Origin: Chitinophaga horti
GTDB lineage: Bacteria > Bacteroidota > Bacteroidia > Chitinophagales > Chitinophagaceae
NCBI RefSeq assembly: GCF_022867795.2
Contig: NZ_CP107006.1
Coordinates: 2,604,001-2,668,000, forward strand
Length of the DNA stretch: 64,000 nt
Reading direction: 5' to 3'
Shown: positions 28,072-38,391 of the stretch, one piece after another
How positions within the stretch are numbered: position 1 is the stretch's first letter
How the letters are laid out: each line of letters begins with the position of its first letter
The notes under the pieces: model-generated
Told to the model about the DNA's origin: nothing
The model's database searches: none
Seen by the model: the letters and a program-made list of their open reading frames with translations, nothing else
Translations under genes and position numbers: made by a program

Positions 28072-30744
28072 TTAATCCTGAACACTAAATGAATAAGCAC
28101 CGGAGCCGATGTTCAACACCGCGCGGCCGTTTTCGATCGTCACTTTATTCAACCCTATACCGTCCTGCAAAACTTTTGCACTTGCAGTGGCTGGCAGGTA
28201 TACGGTCGCCTTCGTATTTACAGGCACTGTCACCCGTAGTTCAAAGCGGCCAGGCTGTTTACTCCAGGCACTTTCTATCTTACCGTATAGCGATTGATAA
28301 GTGGCTTTCACCTCCTTCACATCGCCCACTATCTCGGGTCTTATTTCTATGTGCTGATAACCGACAGCGCCTGCCGTTTGGCCAATGCCGGCTAATCCCG
28401 CATAAAACCACTCCATCAGGTGCCCGAGCATAAAGTGATTATTCGACACGGAGGGATAAGCCTGCCAGCTTTCGGTGAGCGCAGTGGCACCGTGCTTTAG
28501 CTGGTAACCGTAGCCTGGCACGTCGTCGCGGTAGTTCATGTCGAAGATTACGTCGCTGCGACCGGCATCTTCCAGCGCGCGCAGTACGTAACGGTAGCCG
28601 ATATCGCCGGCGGTGAGTGCATTGTTACGGCCGCGAATATCGCGTACTAAAGCAGCTACTACGTCGTCGTGTGTTTCGGGCGTTGTGAGGCCCATATAGA
28701 GCGCCATCGCATTGGCGGTCTGACTGGCAGAGTCGTACTGGCGGCGTTGCGTATCGAAATAGGCATCGTTAAACTTCTTTTTTACGTCGGATGCCAGCTG
28801 CTCGTAATACGCTGCATCTTCGTCCTTCTTCAGGAGTCTGGCCGCCTTCGCCATGATCGACAGGTCGTAATAAAACGTAGCCGTACCCGTTACCCCCATC
28901 TTCGTCATCTGTGCGAAGCCAGATTTATTCGGGCCGATGTCGAACCAATCGCCCAGGCCATGGGTGAGCAAACCGTTATTGCTTTTGCGATGAAGGTAAC
29001 CCGTGTACTGTTTCATCATGTGATACGCGCTGTCCAGCGTTTGCAGGTCGCCGTACCAGCGATAGTTATACCAGGGCAGGATGATGGCCGCACTCCCCCA
29101 CTCCGGCGACTCGTCAAACGGCGGCGTGAACTTTGTAAACTCCGGCGCAATTTCAGGAATCTTACCGTCCGGGTATTGCGCCTGGATCATGTCACGGATC
29201 GCTTTGCGGAACAACGGCGCGGCGGCGTAGTTGAAATGGACAGATGCGCCCATGAGGTGTGTTTGTTCCAGCCAGCCGAGCTTTTCGCGATGCGGGCAGT
29301 CGGTGAACACGCTGACGGTGTTACTTTTGATCGCCCAGTCGATCAGTTTATAGGTTTGATTAAATAGTTCGTTGGAGCAATGGAAGCTGCCTGTCTTTTC
29401 AGCAGCATTCCGGATGTGTAGGCCTGCGATCTGCGTTAGCACAGGGGAACCGACTGTTTCCACCTGCAGGTAGCGGAAGCCATAGTACGTAAAACGTGGC
29501 TGCCAGCTTTCTTCTTCGCCGCCTTTCAGGATGTAGGTGAAATAGGATGGCGACCCGGAAGCCTTCTGGTTCACAGAGCCGTCTTCATTTAACAGTTCCC
29601 CGGGGATGATGCGCACACTGTCGCCACGGTTGCCACGTACGCGGATGGCGGGGATGCCTGAGAAGTTTTGCCCCAGGTCATATATTGTCACCCCTGTGCG
29701 CAGTTCGTTCGACTTCACAGGTGTAAACTGTTCCATCACTTTCACCGGTTCCGCCATCTGCGAAGCCAGGGCCGGTCCATCAGTAATCAACGCCGCCTTC
29801 CATCCGGTGGATGATTCCAGTCGCGCATCGTAATCCTCTCCGCCGTAAATGCTGGAAAACACTACCGGCGAAGGCGCGGTTTGCCAGCTGTCGTCGCTGA
29901 CGATGTTTTCGCTCGTGCCGTCTGCATAATCGACGGCGATCCGCATGATCATTTTTGGCAGCCCGTAAGCACCGGTCATCTTACGGTAGCGTTGTCCGGG
30001 TATGTAGTAGAAGCCATTGCCCAGCAGCATGCCTACGGCATTTTCACCCTGGCGGCATTGGCGGGTAATGTCGAACGTTACGTATAAGGCTTCCCGTTGG
30101 TAGTTGGTCCACCCGGGATCGAGAAAGTGGTCGCCTGTCTTGGCCCCGTTCACCTGCATCTCGAAATGACCGAGGCCGGAAACGAAGGCCGTCACCGACT
30201 TTACAGGTTTAGCGATCGTAAACGACTTGCGAAACCGGGGCAATACATTGCGGCGTGCCCCCCAGGCCTTTTTGCCGTTGAGGTGTACATGTGGTGCAAT
30301 GATCGCCGTATCGTGAATCGTTTCATAAGCAATCCATTTCGCACCGGCCCAGTCAGCGGCTTTTAATAAACCCATCTGCCAGGAGGCCGGTCTGCTCCAC
30401 GGCCAGGCGCGGCGTTTATTATCCCACACCCGTACTTTCCACCAATATTTTTTGCCTCCGCTTAAGGTGGGGCCTTTGTAAACGACTTGCTGCGACGGGC
30501 TGCCCGTCTTCCCGGAATCCCACACGATTGACGTCATCAACGAATCGTTCGCTACGATCAACTGATAGCCTGCCTGCGTGATGTTTCGCTGATCATCTTC
30601 TAACACCCAGCTAAGCAACGGCGCAGCGTTATCGACGCCCAACGGATTGATGCGGTACTCACAACGCAAACCGGCAATGAGCGTGCGTTGTGCCGAAACA
30701 GGCAACGCGAGACTAAACAACAGGCCAACCAGCAAATATCTCAT
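28072..30744 (-). CDS. GH78 alpha-L-rhamnosidase
   Basis: 890 residues from MRYLLVGLLFSLALPVSAQ, chosen for its signal peptide and its place 4 bases after the GH95 stop; the in-frame ATG at 30789 would lie inside GH95. It has the standard GH78 layout: Fn3-like N-domain, two jelly-roll domains (FVSGLGHFEMQVNGAK, YDLGQNFSG), an (alpha/alpha)6 barrel with TDCPHREKLGWLEQTH, and a C-terminal sandwich (KATVYLPATASAKVL). It removes alpha-linked L-rhamnose in the periplasm. Unlike the GH78 at 1689-5455 it has no extra propeller and is intact. Confidence 0.92.
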   Translation of the reverse strand: MRYLLVGLLFSLALPVSAQRTLIAGLRCEYRINPLGVDNAAPLLSWVLEDDQRNITQAGYQLIVANDSLMTSIVWDSGKTGSPSQQVVYKGPTLSGGKKYWWKVRVWDNKRRAWPWSRPASWQMGLLKAADWAGAKWIAYETIHDTAIIAPHVHLNGKKAWGARRNVLPRFRKSFTIAKPVKSVTAFVSGLGHFEMQVNGAKTGDHFLDPGWTNYQREALYVTFDITRQCRQGENAVGMLLGNGFYYIPGQRYRKMTGAYGLPKMIMRIAVDYADGTSENIVSDDSWQTAPSPVVFSSIYGGEDYDARLESSTGWKAALITDGPALASQMAEPVKVMEQFTPVKSNELRTGVTIYDLGQNFSGIPAIRVRGNRGDSVRIIPGELLNEDGSVNQKASGSPSYFTYILKGGEEESWQPRFTYYGFRYLQVETVGSPVLTQIAGLHIRNAAEKTGSFHCSNELFNQTYKLIDWAIKSNTVSVFTDCPHREKLGWLEQTHLMGASVHFNYAAAPLFRKAIRDMIQAQYPDGKIPEIAPEFTKFTPPFDESPEWGSAAIILPWYNYRWYGDLQTLDSAYHMMKQYTGYLHRKSNNGLLTHGLGDWFDIGPNKSGFAQMTKMGVTGTATFYYDLSIMAKAARLLKKDEDAAYYEQLASDVKKKFNDAYFDTQRRQYDSASQTANAMALYMGLTTPETHDDVVAALVRDIRGRNNALTAGDIGYRYVLRALEDAGRSDVIFDMNYRDDVPGYGYQLKHGATALTESWQAYPSVSNNHFMLGHLMEWFYAGLAGIGQTAGAVGYQHIEIRPEIVGDVKEVKATYQSLYGKIESAWSKQPGRFELRVTVPVNTKATVYLPATASAKVLQDGIGLNKVTIENGRAVLNIGSGAYSFSVQD

Positions 30745-30748
30745 GCGA

Positions 30749-33538
30749 TCAAAGCTTTTGAAGGATGTTATTGAACTCGTACACGCCATTCTTCACCGTA
30801 GCAAGATTTACCACCTTTTCGCGATAACGTAATGCTAACGGCTGGCCTGCTTTGGACAATACACGCAGGTACGTAAGCTCACCCGACTTCCAGCGCATAT
30901 TGATCTCAAAACCGCCACGGGCGCATAATCCACGGATATCGCCTTCGGGAACAGCACTTGGTAAAGCTGGCAGTATATCTACATAATTCGTATGACTTTG
31001 CAACAGCATTTCCGCCATGCCGGCGCCACCGCCAAAGTTGCCATCAATCTGGAACGGCGGATGCGCATCGAACAGGTTGGGATAACTGCCTGCCCCGCTG
31101 CTGGCCGGACTTAACAACATCTGCACCATCTTGTACGTATGTTCCCCCTCCCGGAAACGAGCCCAAAAGTTGATCTTCCAGGCCAGGCTCCAGCCGGTAG
31201 CCGCGTCGCCGCGGAACAATAAGGATTGCATGGCAGCATTCACCAGCTCGGGGCGCTCATCAAAGTTGATTTCACTGCCCGGGTAAACCGCCCATAAATG
31301 CGATACATGGCGATGTTTGTTTTTCGGATCGTCCACATCCTTGATCCACTCCTGCAACTGTCCATGTTTGCCGACCTGATCTGGCGCAATCTGTTTGTAA
31401 CGCAAGGCCAATGTATCCCGCAACGCCGCATCCACCTTTAACACCTCACTAGCAGCGATGACATTTTTAAATAACTGCCGGATGATCTGGTGATCCATGG
31501 CTGGCCCTGCCACTAATCCCCCCTGCTCAGGTGAGTTGGACGGCACGCTGATCAGCCAGCCCGTTTGCGGATCTTTCGTGAGAAAGGACAGGAAGAACAA
31601 CGCCGCCTGTTTCATTGCCGGGTAACCACGCGTTTTCAGGAACTGCCGATCTTGTGTAAACAGGTAATGCTCCCACAAGTGCTGGCACAACCAGGCACCA
31701 CCGGTTACCCATATGCCATGATTCGCAGCGTTGATAGGCGCCGTGCCCCGCCATAAGTCGGTGTTATGATGCAACACCCAGCCGGGTGCATTATAATAAG
31801 CCTTCGCAGTCTCTTTACCGGTTACCGTCAGCTCATCGATCATGTCAAATAATGGCTGATGCAGCAGCGAAAGGTTCAGCAACTCCGCCGGCCAGTAGTT
31901 CATTTCCAGGTTGATGTTCGTGGTGTATTTACTGCCCCAGGGCGGCGACAACAGGTCGTTCCAGATGCCCTGCAAATTCGCCGGGCGTGTACCCGGACGG
32001 GAAGATGCGATGAGCAGGTAGCGTGCATATTGCATGTACAATGCCATGAACGGCGCATCGGAAAAAGTGCCGAACTTGATGATGCGCTCGTCCGTCGGCA
32101 GATGCTCGTTCGCCGAAACCCCAAAGTTCACGGCAAACGTATTGTAGTATTTCGCATATTCCTGCAAGTGCGCCGCTTTCAGCTGTGCGTAGGCTTTACC
32201 TGTCAGCCCCTTTAACGTATTCACACAGGCCGTGGCCGGGTTGGCAGACACATCCCGGTAATTGCGATAGTTCGTACCTGCCGTAAGCGCCACATCTGCT
32301 TCATCTGCATTCGTGATCTCTACACGATCGGCGAACACCTGGACTTTACCGCCTTTCACCTGCACCCGCAAATAACTCTCGCCGCGTAACGCGCCATGGC
32401 GCACCTTTACGGACAAGGCCAATGTGTTGTTATCCAGCTTACGTACCTGGTAGTTTTTATGCGGGCTGGTTAACCGTAATGCCGAATTGATCTGTCCTTT
32501 ACGCGAGGCAGCCAGGTGTACGAGCAGCGCCTGGTTGGGCTGACTCACGAGATACTCGCGGGTAAAGTCGGTACCGTCAGCAGTGTAAGAAGTGGTAGCA
32601 GTAGCTGTGGGAAGATCGAGCTGCCGCCTGTAATTTGTAGCCTCCCCGTTATGCTTAAACTCCATGAACAAATCTCCGAATGGCTGGTAGTCTGCCTGGT
32701 AGCGCCCCACCGCAGGCGGCTCATCCTGCTGTACCCAGTAACGCCACTGACCATTCAGCGAAAGGATCGAGCTGGCCTGCCCGTCCGGGTAAACGCCTAT
32801 GTGCCGGGTCGTATCCTTGTAACCGGTTACGCCGCCTTTGTCCGCGAAGTTCAATACTTGTATGGCAATGATGTTGCGACCGGCACGCAGTTTGGCGGCG
32901 GGTATTTTATACAGCCTTGCTTCAGTGTTATCCTGTGTGCCGATCAGTTCACCGTTTACGAACGTGCGATCGTAGTCGCGGATGCGGTTCAGGTCGAGGA
33001 TGAGGTCTTTGCCGGACCAGGCGGCCGGTAACTCAAAGCTGGTACGCAGCCATACGGCGCCGTCCAATCCTTCATGGCCTACAGCTTCCCATCCGTCGAA
33101 CGATGGCACCTGCATGGTTTTCCAGGTTTGATCATCGAACGAAGCGGCGGCGGGCGCATTGGTGGAGAGTACAGACTTTAACCATTCTTCGCGTTTGCCT
33201 TCGTTGCTTTTCAGGCCCATAAATTGTTTCTCGGCCAGTGCTTCCGCGGCTTTCTGCTGACCATTGAAGATCAGCTGACGAATGGTGTCCAGGTAACGGT
33301 AAGCACCCGGACGGTTGTAACTACGCGGTTCGCCTGTCCAGAGCGTTTCTTCGTTAAACTGGATACGGTCTTGCTTCACGCCGCCGAATACCATAGCGCC
33401 GATGCGGCCGTTGCCGAGTGGCAGGGCTTCTGTCCATTTTACGGCTGGCTGCCTGTACCACAACTGCTGCTCCTGTGCCACGAGCGAGCCGCTGCCTAAC
33501 AGCAACAGCCCGGCTAAGCTAAATAGTTTGTTTCGCAT
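30749..33538 (-). CDS. GH95 glycosidase, probable alpha-L-galactosidase
   Basis: 929 residues with a signal peptide (LLGSGSLVAQ). GH95 features: QPAVKWTEALPLGNGRIGAM, then LQGIWNDLLSPPWGSKYTT, NINLEMNYWPAEL, SVPSNSPEQGG (acid Glu) and FQIDGNFGG (Asp). In GH95 alpha-L-fucosidases the residue two before the first Asn of NIN is His; here it is Thr, as reported for the Bacteroides alpha-L-galactosidase. L-galactose caps side chain A of rhamnogalacturonan II, which fits. A sandwich domain of about 170 residues (about 110-280, with WLRTSFELPAAWSGKDLILD) is inserted in the N-terminal domain. Confidence 0.85.
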   Translation of the reverse strand: MRNKLFSLAGLLLLGSGSLVAQEQQLWYRQPAVKWTEALPLGNGRIGAMVFGGVKQDRIQFNEETLWTGEPRSYNRPGAYRYLDTIRQLIFNGQQKAAEALAEKQFMGLKSNEGKREEWLKSVLSTNAPAAASFDDQTWKTMQVPSFDGWEAVGHEGLDGAVWLRTSFELPAAWSGKDLILDLNRIRDYDRTFVNGELIGTQDNTEARLYKIPAAKLRAGRNIIAIQVLNFADKGGVTGYKDTTRHIGVYPDGQASSILSLNGQWRYWVQQDEPPAVGRYQADYQPFGDLFMEFKHNGEATNYRRQLDLPTATATTSYTADGTDFTREYLVSQPNQALLVHLAASRKGQINSALRLTSPHKNYQVRKLDNNTLALSVKVRHGALRGESYLRVQVKGGKVQVFADRVEITNADEADVALTAGTNYRNYRDVSANPATACVNTLKGLTGKAYAQLKAAHLQEYAKYYNTFAVNFGVSANEHLPTDERIIKFGTFSDAPFMALYMQYARYLLIASSRPGTRPANLQGIWNDLLSPPWGSKYTTNINLEMNYWPAELLNLSLLHQPLFDMIDELTVTGKETAKAYYNAPGWVLHHNTDLWRGTAPINAANHGIWVTGGAWLCQHLWEHYLFTQDRQFLKTRGYPAMKQAALFFLSFLTKDPQTGWLISVPSNSPEQGGLVAGPAMDHQIIRQLFKNVIAASEVLKVDAALRDTLALRYKQIAPDQVGKHGQLQEWIKDVDDPKNKHRHVSHLWAVYPGSEINFDERPELVNAAMQSLLFRGDAATGWSLAWKINFWARFREGEHTYKMVQMLLSPASSGAGSYPNLFDAHPPFQIDGNFGGGAGMAEMLLQSHTNYVDILPALPSAVPEGDIRGLCARGGFEINMRWKSGELTYLRVLSKAGQPLALRYREKVVNLATVKNGVYEFNNILQKL

Positions 33539-33546
33539 ATGTTTAA

Positions 33547-36278
33547 TTACTGGCGTTCGAACAGCCAGTCGATGTTTTTAGATTTGGCATCGCCGGATAA
33601 CATAGCGTCGTATACCGGCACTGCTTGTGCCCCGTCGATGAAGCCAATAACCAGGCATATACCCTTGGGCAGTTTCAGCGTGTGGGTGCCTGCTTTAAAA
33701 TGATACAGGTGTACGTTCACCGCCGGCAGCCCATCCACCGCCACCGCATTGGATATTTTCGCTTCGGCCTGGCCGTAATCGTCTGCACTCGCGTTGGTTT
33801 CAAGTTCGGGAGGTTTCGCGTACACCGTGTCCGTGACGAAGGCGCCGCGTTGTGTCTTGAAGAAGCCAACCGCTATTTTTACCGGTTTGTCTGTGGTAAA
33901 CTGTATTTCGGTTGCACGGCTTAACTGCTGCCGATAGGACAACTGTACCGCTTTCATCCCCTCCAGTTCTGCCGCTATGGCTTTTACAACCAACGAGGTG
34001 TCGGTGAACAACCGGCTTCCCTTCGTAAGCATAAACGAAGTTTCGACCGTCCGCACCGCTGCCTGTTTAAACGGCCGGCGTTGCACCACTGTACCGCTGG
34101 CCGATTGCTTCAGCGAATCGATCTTGAAGCGGAATGTGTTCAGTTCCGCTTCGAACACCGGCAGCATTTCCGTCCAGTGTTTGTACGTAGCGTTTACACC
34201 GCGCATCGGGATTTTTCGTTGCTGCGTTTGCATACTGTTGGCATACAGGTAAGTACCTGCAGTCCGTTTCGCCAGCTCCCGGTACCATTGTACACTCACG
34301 GTTAACAGGGGTACCGCCGATTCCAGGTCGTTTACATTATTGGTGTACTTGTATTGCAAAAGCTGAGTCGCTGCCATCACCTTTGTACTGAAATGATGCG
34401 CCAGCGCGCGGTAGCAATGCATATCATTCCGCAATCGTTCAAATTCAGCACGATCTTTTGTTACACGTTGCGCTACTTCGTCCAGCAGCGCTGCCGCCTT
34501 ATCGCCATGTAAGATTACCTCCTTCGCTACCTGCGGAGGCGTTTCTCCGACATGCGGCAGGCCTTTGGCGGCTTTATCAGCATAATCGATAATCATCTCT
34601 CCTTCCGGACTTTCGCCGTCGTACAACAGCGTAAATAATCCATACCGGAATGGATTGACCAACTGCGTCATCAACATGCCCAGCGTAAGCGTTTGCCGGT
34701 TACCGTCGGTGATACCGAAACGGCGTAACAGCTTCGGTGCGATTTCGCCGGATTCATCGTAGGCGGCGCGTATTTTATGGCCATCGGCTACACTGCAGCC
34801 GAACTTTGCGGCCAGCAGCTGCGCCCAGTATGCTTTTTCTTCCGATTGGGGACGATTGGCCTTCCAGGCGTAACGCGCCCAGGCATTGTACCATATCCAG
34901 TCACGCTCGATCTGTAACAGGCGTTGTCCTTTTACACTGTCGGCACTGTAGGGCCAGTCCCAGTAAGACGCTTGCGGGTACAGGTGTAAACCGTTTCCGC
35001 CCATCACTTCATGCATGCCTTTTACCGATTGCTGTATGAAATCAGGCGAGCCATAACGGAAAGGTTCCAGGTTCGCGAGGATGTGTACATTCTCGATCTG
35101 CACACTGCCCAACTTACTCAACGTTTGGTGCAGCTCGGCCCAGGAGCCGCGCGGACGTGGCGTCGTAAGTGCTTCGCCGTTAAACTTCGCTTCCGTGTAA
35201 AGGTTTTTATAAAGCGGTAACGCCGCTTTCATCACGGCCGGCGCATCGGTATCATGCGCCCGCAGCACGATCGGCGGCTCTTCTTTTTTACCAAGTGCCT
35301 GCAAGCCATCGCGTACACCCGGGATAATCGTTTTGGTAAACCATTCAATATCATCATTGCCTACCCCTTCCATCGCTTCGCCCAGGCACACCATCAGCCC
35401 GACGTTCGGGTACTTCTCCACGAAAGCAGCGATGGACTTACGTGTATAATCCGCAATGAGCGGCACGATCGGCCGTTCTCTTTCCTGCGTTTTGATGCCA
35501 TGCCTTTCTGCGAAAGGTTTGGACACGATGATGTTGTAAAACATCTGTATCACCCAAATGCCTCTCTTATCTGCCTCACTGGTGATAAACGTGTAGATCT
35601 CCTCATTCTTGCGAAATGTCGCCTCATCCACTTCCAGCGCGTAGGGATAGTCTTTCAGTTTCACGAGTGATGCGAAGGGATGCCCGTTCCACAGAAACAG
35701 TGCGTTCATTCTATTCGTCGCCATGGAGTCGAGGTATTGCAGCCAGTGCTGTTTGTCGTACAACCAGGGAAATACTTCAGGCGTGTAAGGATATTCATAC
35801 ACGGTCCTTCCGGGCAGGTAATACGGTTTCTGCACGCCGATGCAGGCGCCGCGTAATACCATTTCGGGTTGATCGGTTTCATCTAACACAGCAGGCAGCC
35901 GCTTTGTAGCTTGCAGGCGGTCGCGGAGGGACAGGCAGCCATACAACACGCCTGAATCATCCGCACCAGCGATAACTACAGTTCCCTTATCCGCCCGTAA
36001 AATAAACCCTTCCTTACCGGGTGATGCGATCGTAGCAGGCAATGATGCCCGCACTTCGTTTACCTTGCCAACAACGATCAACTGCTGGGCAGGCGACTGT
36101 TGCTTACCACTCACCACCTGGTAACCTGCAGCCTTTAACGCCGTCGTCAACTGCTGCACCCCCAGGCCGCACGCGGCGAAGCAGGCAGCGACTGACGTAT
36201 CACCACTTGTTTGCTTTGCGCCCACACTTGCTGACCGCATAACAACACCATCCAGAAAACAGGAAAAAACTTCTTCAT
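33547..36278 (-). pseudogene. Unassigned GH67/GH20-like hydrolase, one-base frameshift near its start
   Basis: The real start is the ATG at 36278, which overlaps the Gfo/Idh stop (TAATG) and encodes a signal peptide (FFPVFWMVLLCGQQVWAQ). That frame stops at 36147; the rest continues in the frame of 33547-36384. Adding one C to the C5 run at 36159-36163 joins them (AAWGVQQLTTAL), giving about 910 residues. Residues about 30-150 resemble the N-domain of GH67/GH20 enzymes (SGVLYGCLSLRDRL). A TIM barrel follows (FLWNGHPFASLV, GLMVCLGEAMEGVGND, IENVHILANLEPFRYGS). A C-terminal sandwich ends the protein. It may be an alpha-glucuronidase-like enzyme for side chain A, but no family is certain. Confidence 0.65.
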
Positions 36279-37335
36279 TATACATCAGGCAGGGATACGC
36301 CACCCTGCTGGCTTGACAGATAGGCCGCTTCCACGCAGGCCATCGTGTAAATACAATCTTCAACGGAATTATCCGGTTTTTCAATACTGCCTTCCACGGC
36401 CAGCATCAGTTGCGCCATACTGCCGATGAACGCATGCGGGAACCAGGTGCCATCGACGGTAATCTCCTGCCAATGCACGTCCCCATCATGGTCGCGCAAA
36501 GCATATTCAAACTTATCCGGCACCCCGTCAGGATAGTTGATCAGCGCACCAAAACTGACACGGATCACACCTTTCTCGCCTTCCAGTTTGATGTACGACT
36601 GCTGGCGACTGGCACCGTAATCGTGGTTATGATTTGTATGAATACTCGCCCGGATGGCATGCCCGTAATCCATAATGATATTACTTTTCACCGATGCCAG
36701 TTGCGGCATCGCGGGGTGACCAACGGTCTTCGCGTATACAGATTTCGGATTGCCCATTAAATGGCGAATGAGGTCGATATAGTGAATGCTGTGATATAGT
36801 ATTTCCACACGCGGCGCGCTGAACAGGAAATCCCACAGGTGCCAGGGCGTGTATACATTTACGTTTACCTCTACATCGTTAAGCGCGCCGATCAACCCTT
36901 CTGCAATCATCGTTTCTGCCACCAGCATAAACGGGGCATATCGCAGTTGGAAGTTAACGGCAGCGGTCATCTTTTTTTCCTTGTCAAGTCGCGGATTTGC
37001 CAGGCAGCGGTATAGTCTTCCCCCATCGGCTTCTGTAACAACACGGCTGTGCCATCTGGCAATTGCTCCAGGACCGACAACACCGCCTTTCCCGGCACCG
37101 CTATATCATACACGGCACCTGGCAGGGCATCGGCGATCATTTGTTCCAGGCTATCGAAAACATGCGGAATATTGAACGCATCGGCGGTGGCTTTGGCTTT
37201 ATCGTAAGACAAGTCGTAGATCCCCTGCACGTCAAAGCCCGCCAGCTGGTAGGCGGGCAGGTGCGCGGAGTTAACGATGCCGCCGGCACCGATGATATAA
37301 ACAGGATGTTTCTTTAAGGGCAAACGTGCTTTCAT
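36278..37335 (-). pseudogene. Gfo/Idh/MocA-family oxidoreductase, one-base frameshift or split
   Basis: Two frames (36967-37335, 122 residues; 36278-36970, 230 residues) make one protein of about 352 residues. The first carries the Rossmann motif YIIGAGGIVNSAHLPAY and the QKP variant of the EKP motif; the second has the catalytic HSIHYIDLIRH and a C-terminal substrate domain. The join is at an A7 run (36972-36978); one more A, or a -1 slip, restores the frame. As written, stop and start overlap as ATGA, so coupled translation of two halves is another option. The family oxidises or reduces sugars with NAD(P)(H), likely on a sugar imported by the neighbouring RhaT. Confidence 0.8.
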
Positions 37336-37359
37336 AACTTTTCATAACGTGATCAACAA

Positions 37360-38391
37360 CTAAGCATCGAGGTAGTTCCCGTAGGTTAGTAGCAGGATGG
37401 CTGCGACCAACACGACCATCGCACTCCACAACACCCGCATCGTACGTGGACCGCAAAGTTTCCACTCCCGCATGATCAATCCGGCCAGGGCGCTGAGTAA
37501 TACCAGCATGATCATATGGATCGCCCAACTGGAAAAGCTGAACTGGCCCATGCGTACATGCCCGAGGCCGTAAAAGAAAAATTGTCCGTACCACAACAGG
37601 CCCGTCAGCGCCGCCATGGCGTAGTTGAGTGGCAGGTTGCTGCCGGGTGAAATAGCGTATTGTGCGAATGTTTTTTGTTTAAGATGAAGGTAGAGGCAAT
37701 ACAGCAGTGTCGTGACGAATGCGCCGGTATTGGCGAACAGGTAAATCACGTTCCCCTGGAAGTGACCCGCACCATAACGGGCAGCCACGTCGGCCACGGG
37801 CTGGCCCTGGTCAAGTGAAAAGCCGTACAAGGCCGATAAGATGCCTGCGATCAAACAGAGCGGCAATCCTTTCGCGAGGGAGAAGGCGCCGGGATTATTA
37901 TCCTGCGCCGCCAGGTCTTTTTCTTTGTACCGGCCTGCGAGCCCGCACAGCGCAATGCCCACAGCACCTAAAGCCACGCCGCCGATCAGGTAAGGAGCAC
38001 CAGTCGCGCTAAGTACATCTCCCAAAACACCCCGCACCAGCGGTGGCAGCAAAGTGCCCAACACGCAGCTGATGCCTACAGAAATCGCGTACGTCAGTGA
38101 AAAGCCCACATAACGGATGGCGATACCGAAGGCTGTGCCACCTACGCCGTAAGCCATACCCAGGAAGAAAGAACGTTGCATCGCCGAAGTGGGTGCCTCC
38201 TGTAATACCTGCGACAAATGCGGGATCGTGAGCCAGGCCACTACTATCGGCAACAACAACCAGCACACGGCCGCCTGTAACAACCAGTACGTATGCCAGG
38301 CCCAGCCGCTCACCTTCTTTTGAGGCGTATAACACAGCGCCGCGCCCGAAGCGCCCACCGCATGAAAAAATATACCATTGATCACTTCCAT
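37360..38391 (-). CDS. rhaT: L-rhamnose-proton symporter RhaT family
   Basis: 343 residues with about ten hydrophobic segments and no signal peptide. It starts with GIFFHAVGASGAALCYTPQKK and includes FFLGMAYGVGGTAFGIAIRYVG in two parts, the usual RhaT layout (drug/metabolite transporter superfamily). It moves L-rhamnose, or a related deoxy sugar freed by the GH78 enzymes, across the inner membrane with a proton. It overlaps the amidohydrolase end by 10 bases. Rhamnose isomerase and kinase genes are not in the window. Confidence 0.88.
   Translation of the reverse strand: MEVINGIFFHAVGASGAALCYTPQKKVSGWAWHTYWLLQAAVCWLLLPIVVAWLTIPHLSQVLQEAPTSAMQRSFFLGMAYGVGGTAFGIAIRYVGFSLTYAISVGISCVLGTLLPPLVRGVLGDVLSATGAPYLIGGVALGAVGIALCGLAGRYKEKDLAAQDNNPGAFSLAKGLPLCLIAGILSALYGFSLDQGQPVADVAARYGAGHFQGNVIYLFANTGAFVTTLLYCLYLHLKQKTFAQYAISPGSNLPLNYAMAALTGLLWYGQFFFYGLGHVRMGQFSFSSWAIHMIMLVLLSALAGLIMREWKLCGPRTMRVLWSAMVVLVAAILLLTYGNYLDA

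Noticed and set aside
33547..36384. Start of the hydrolase at 36384
   Set aside because: That N-terminus has no signal peptide and overlaps the Gfo/Idh gene by over 100 bases; the ATG at 36278 in another frame encodes a good signal peptide.
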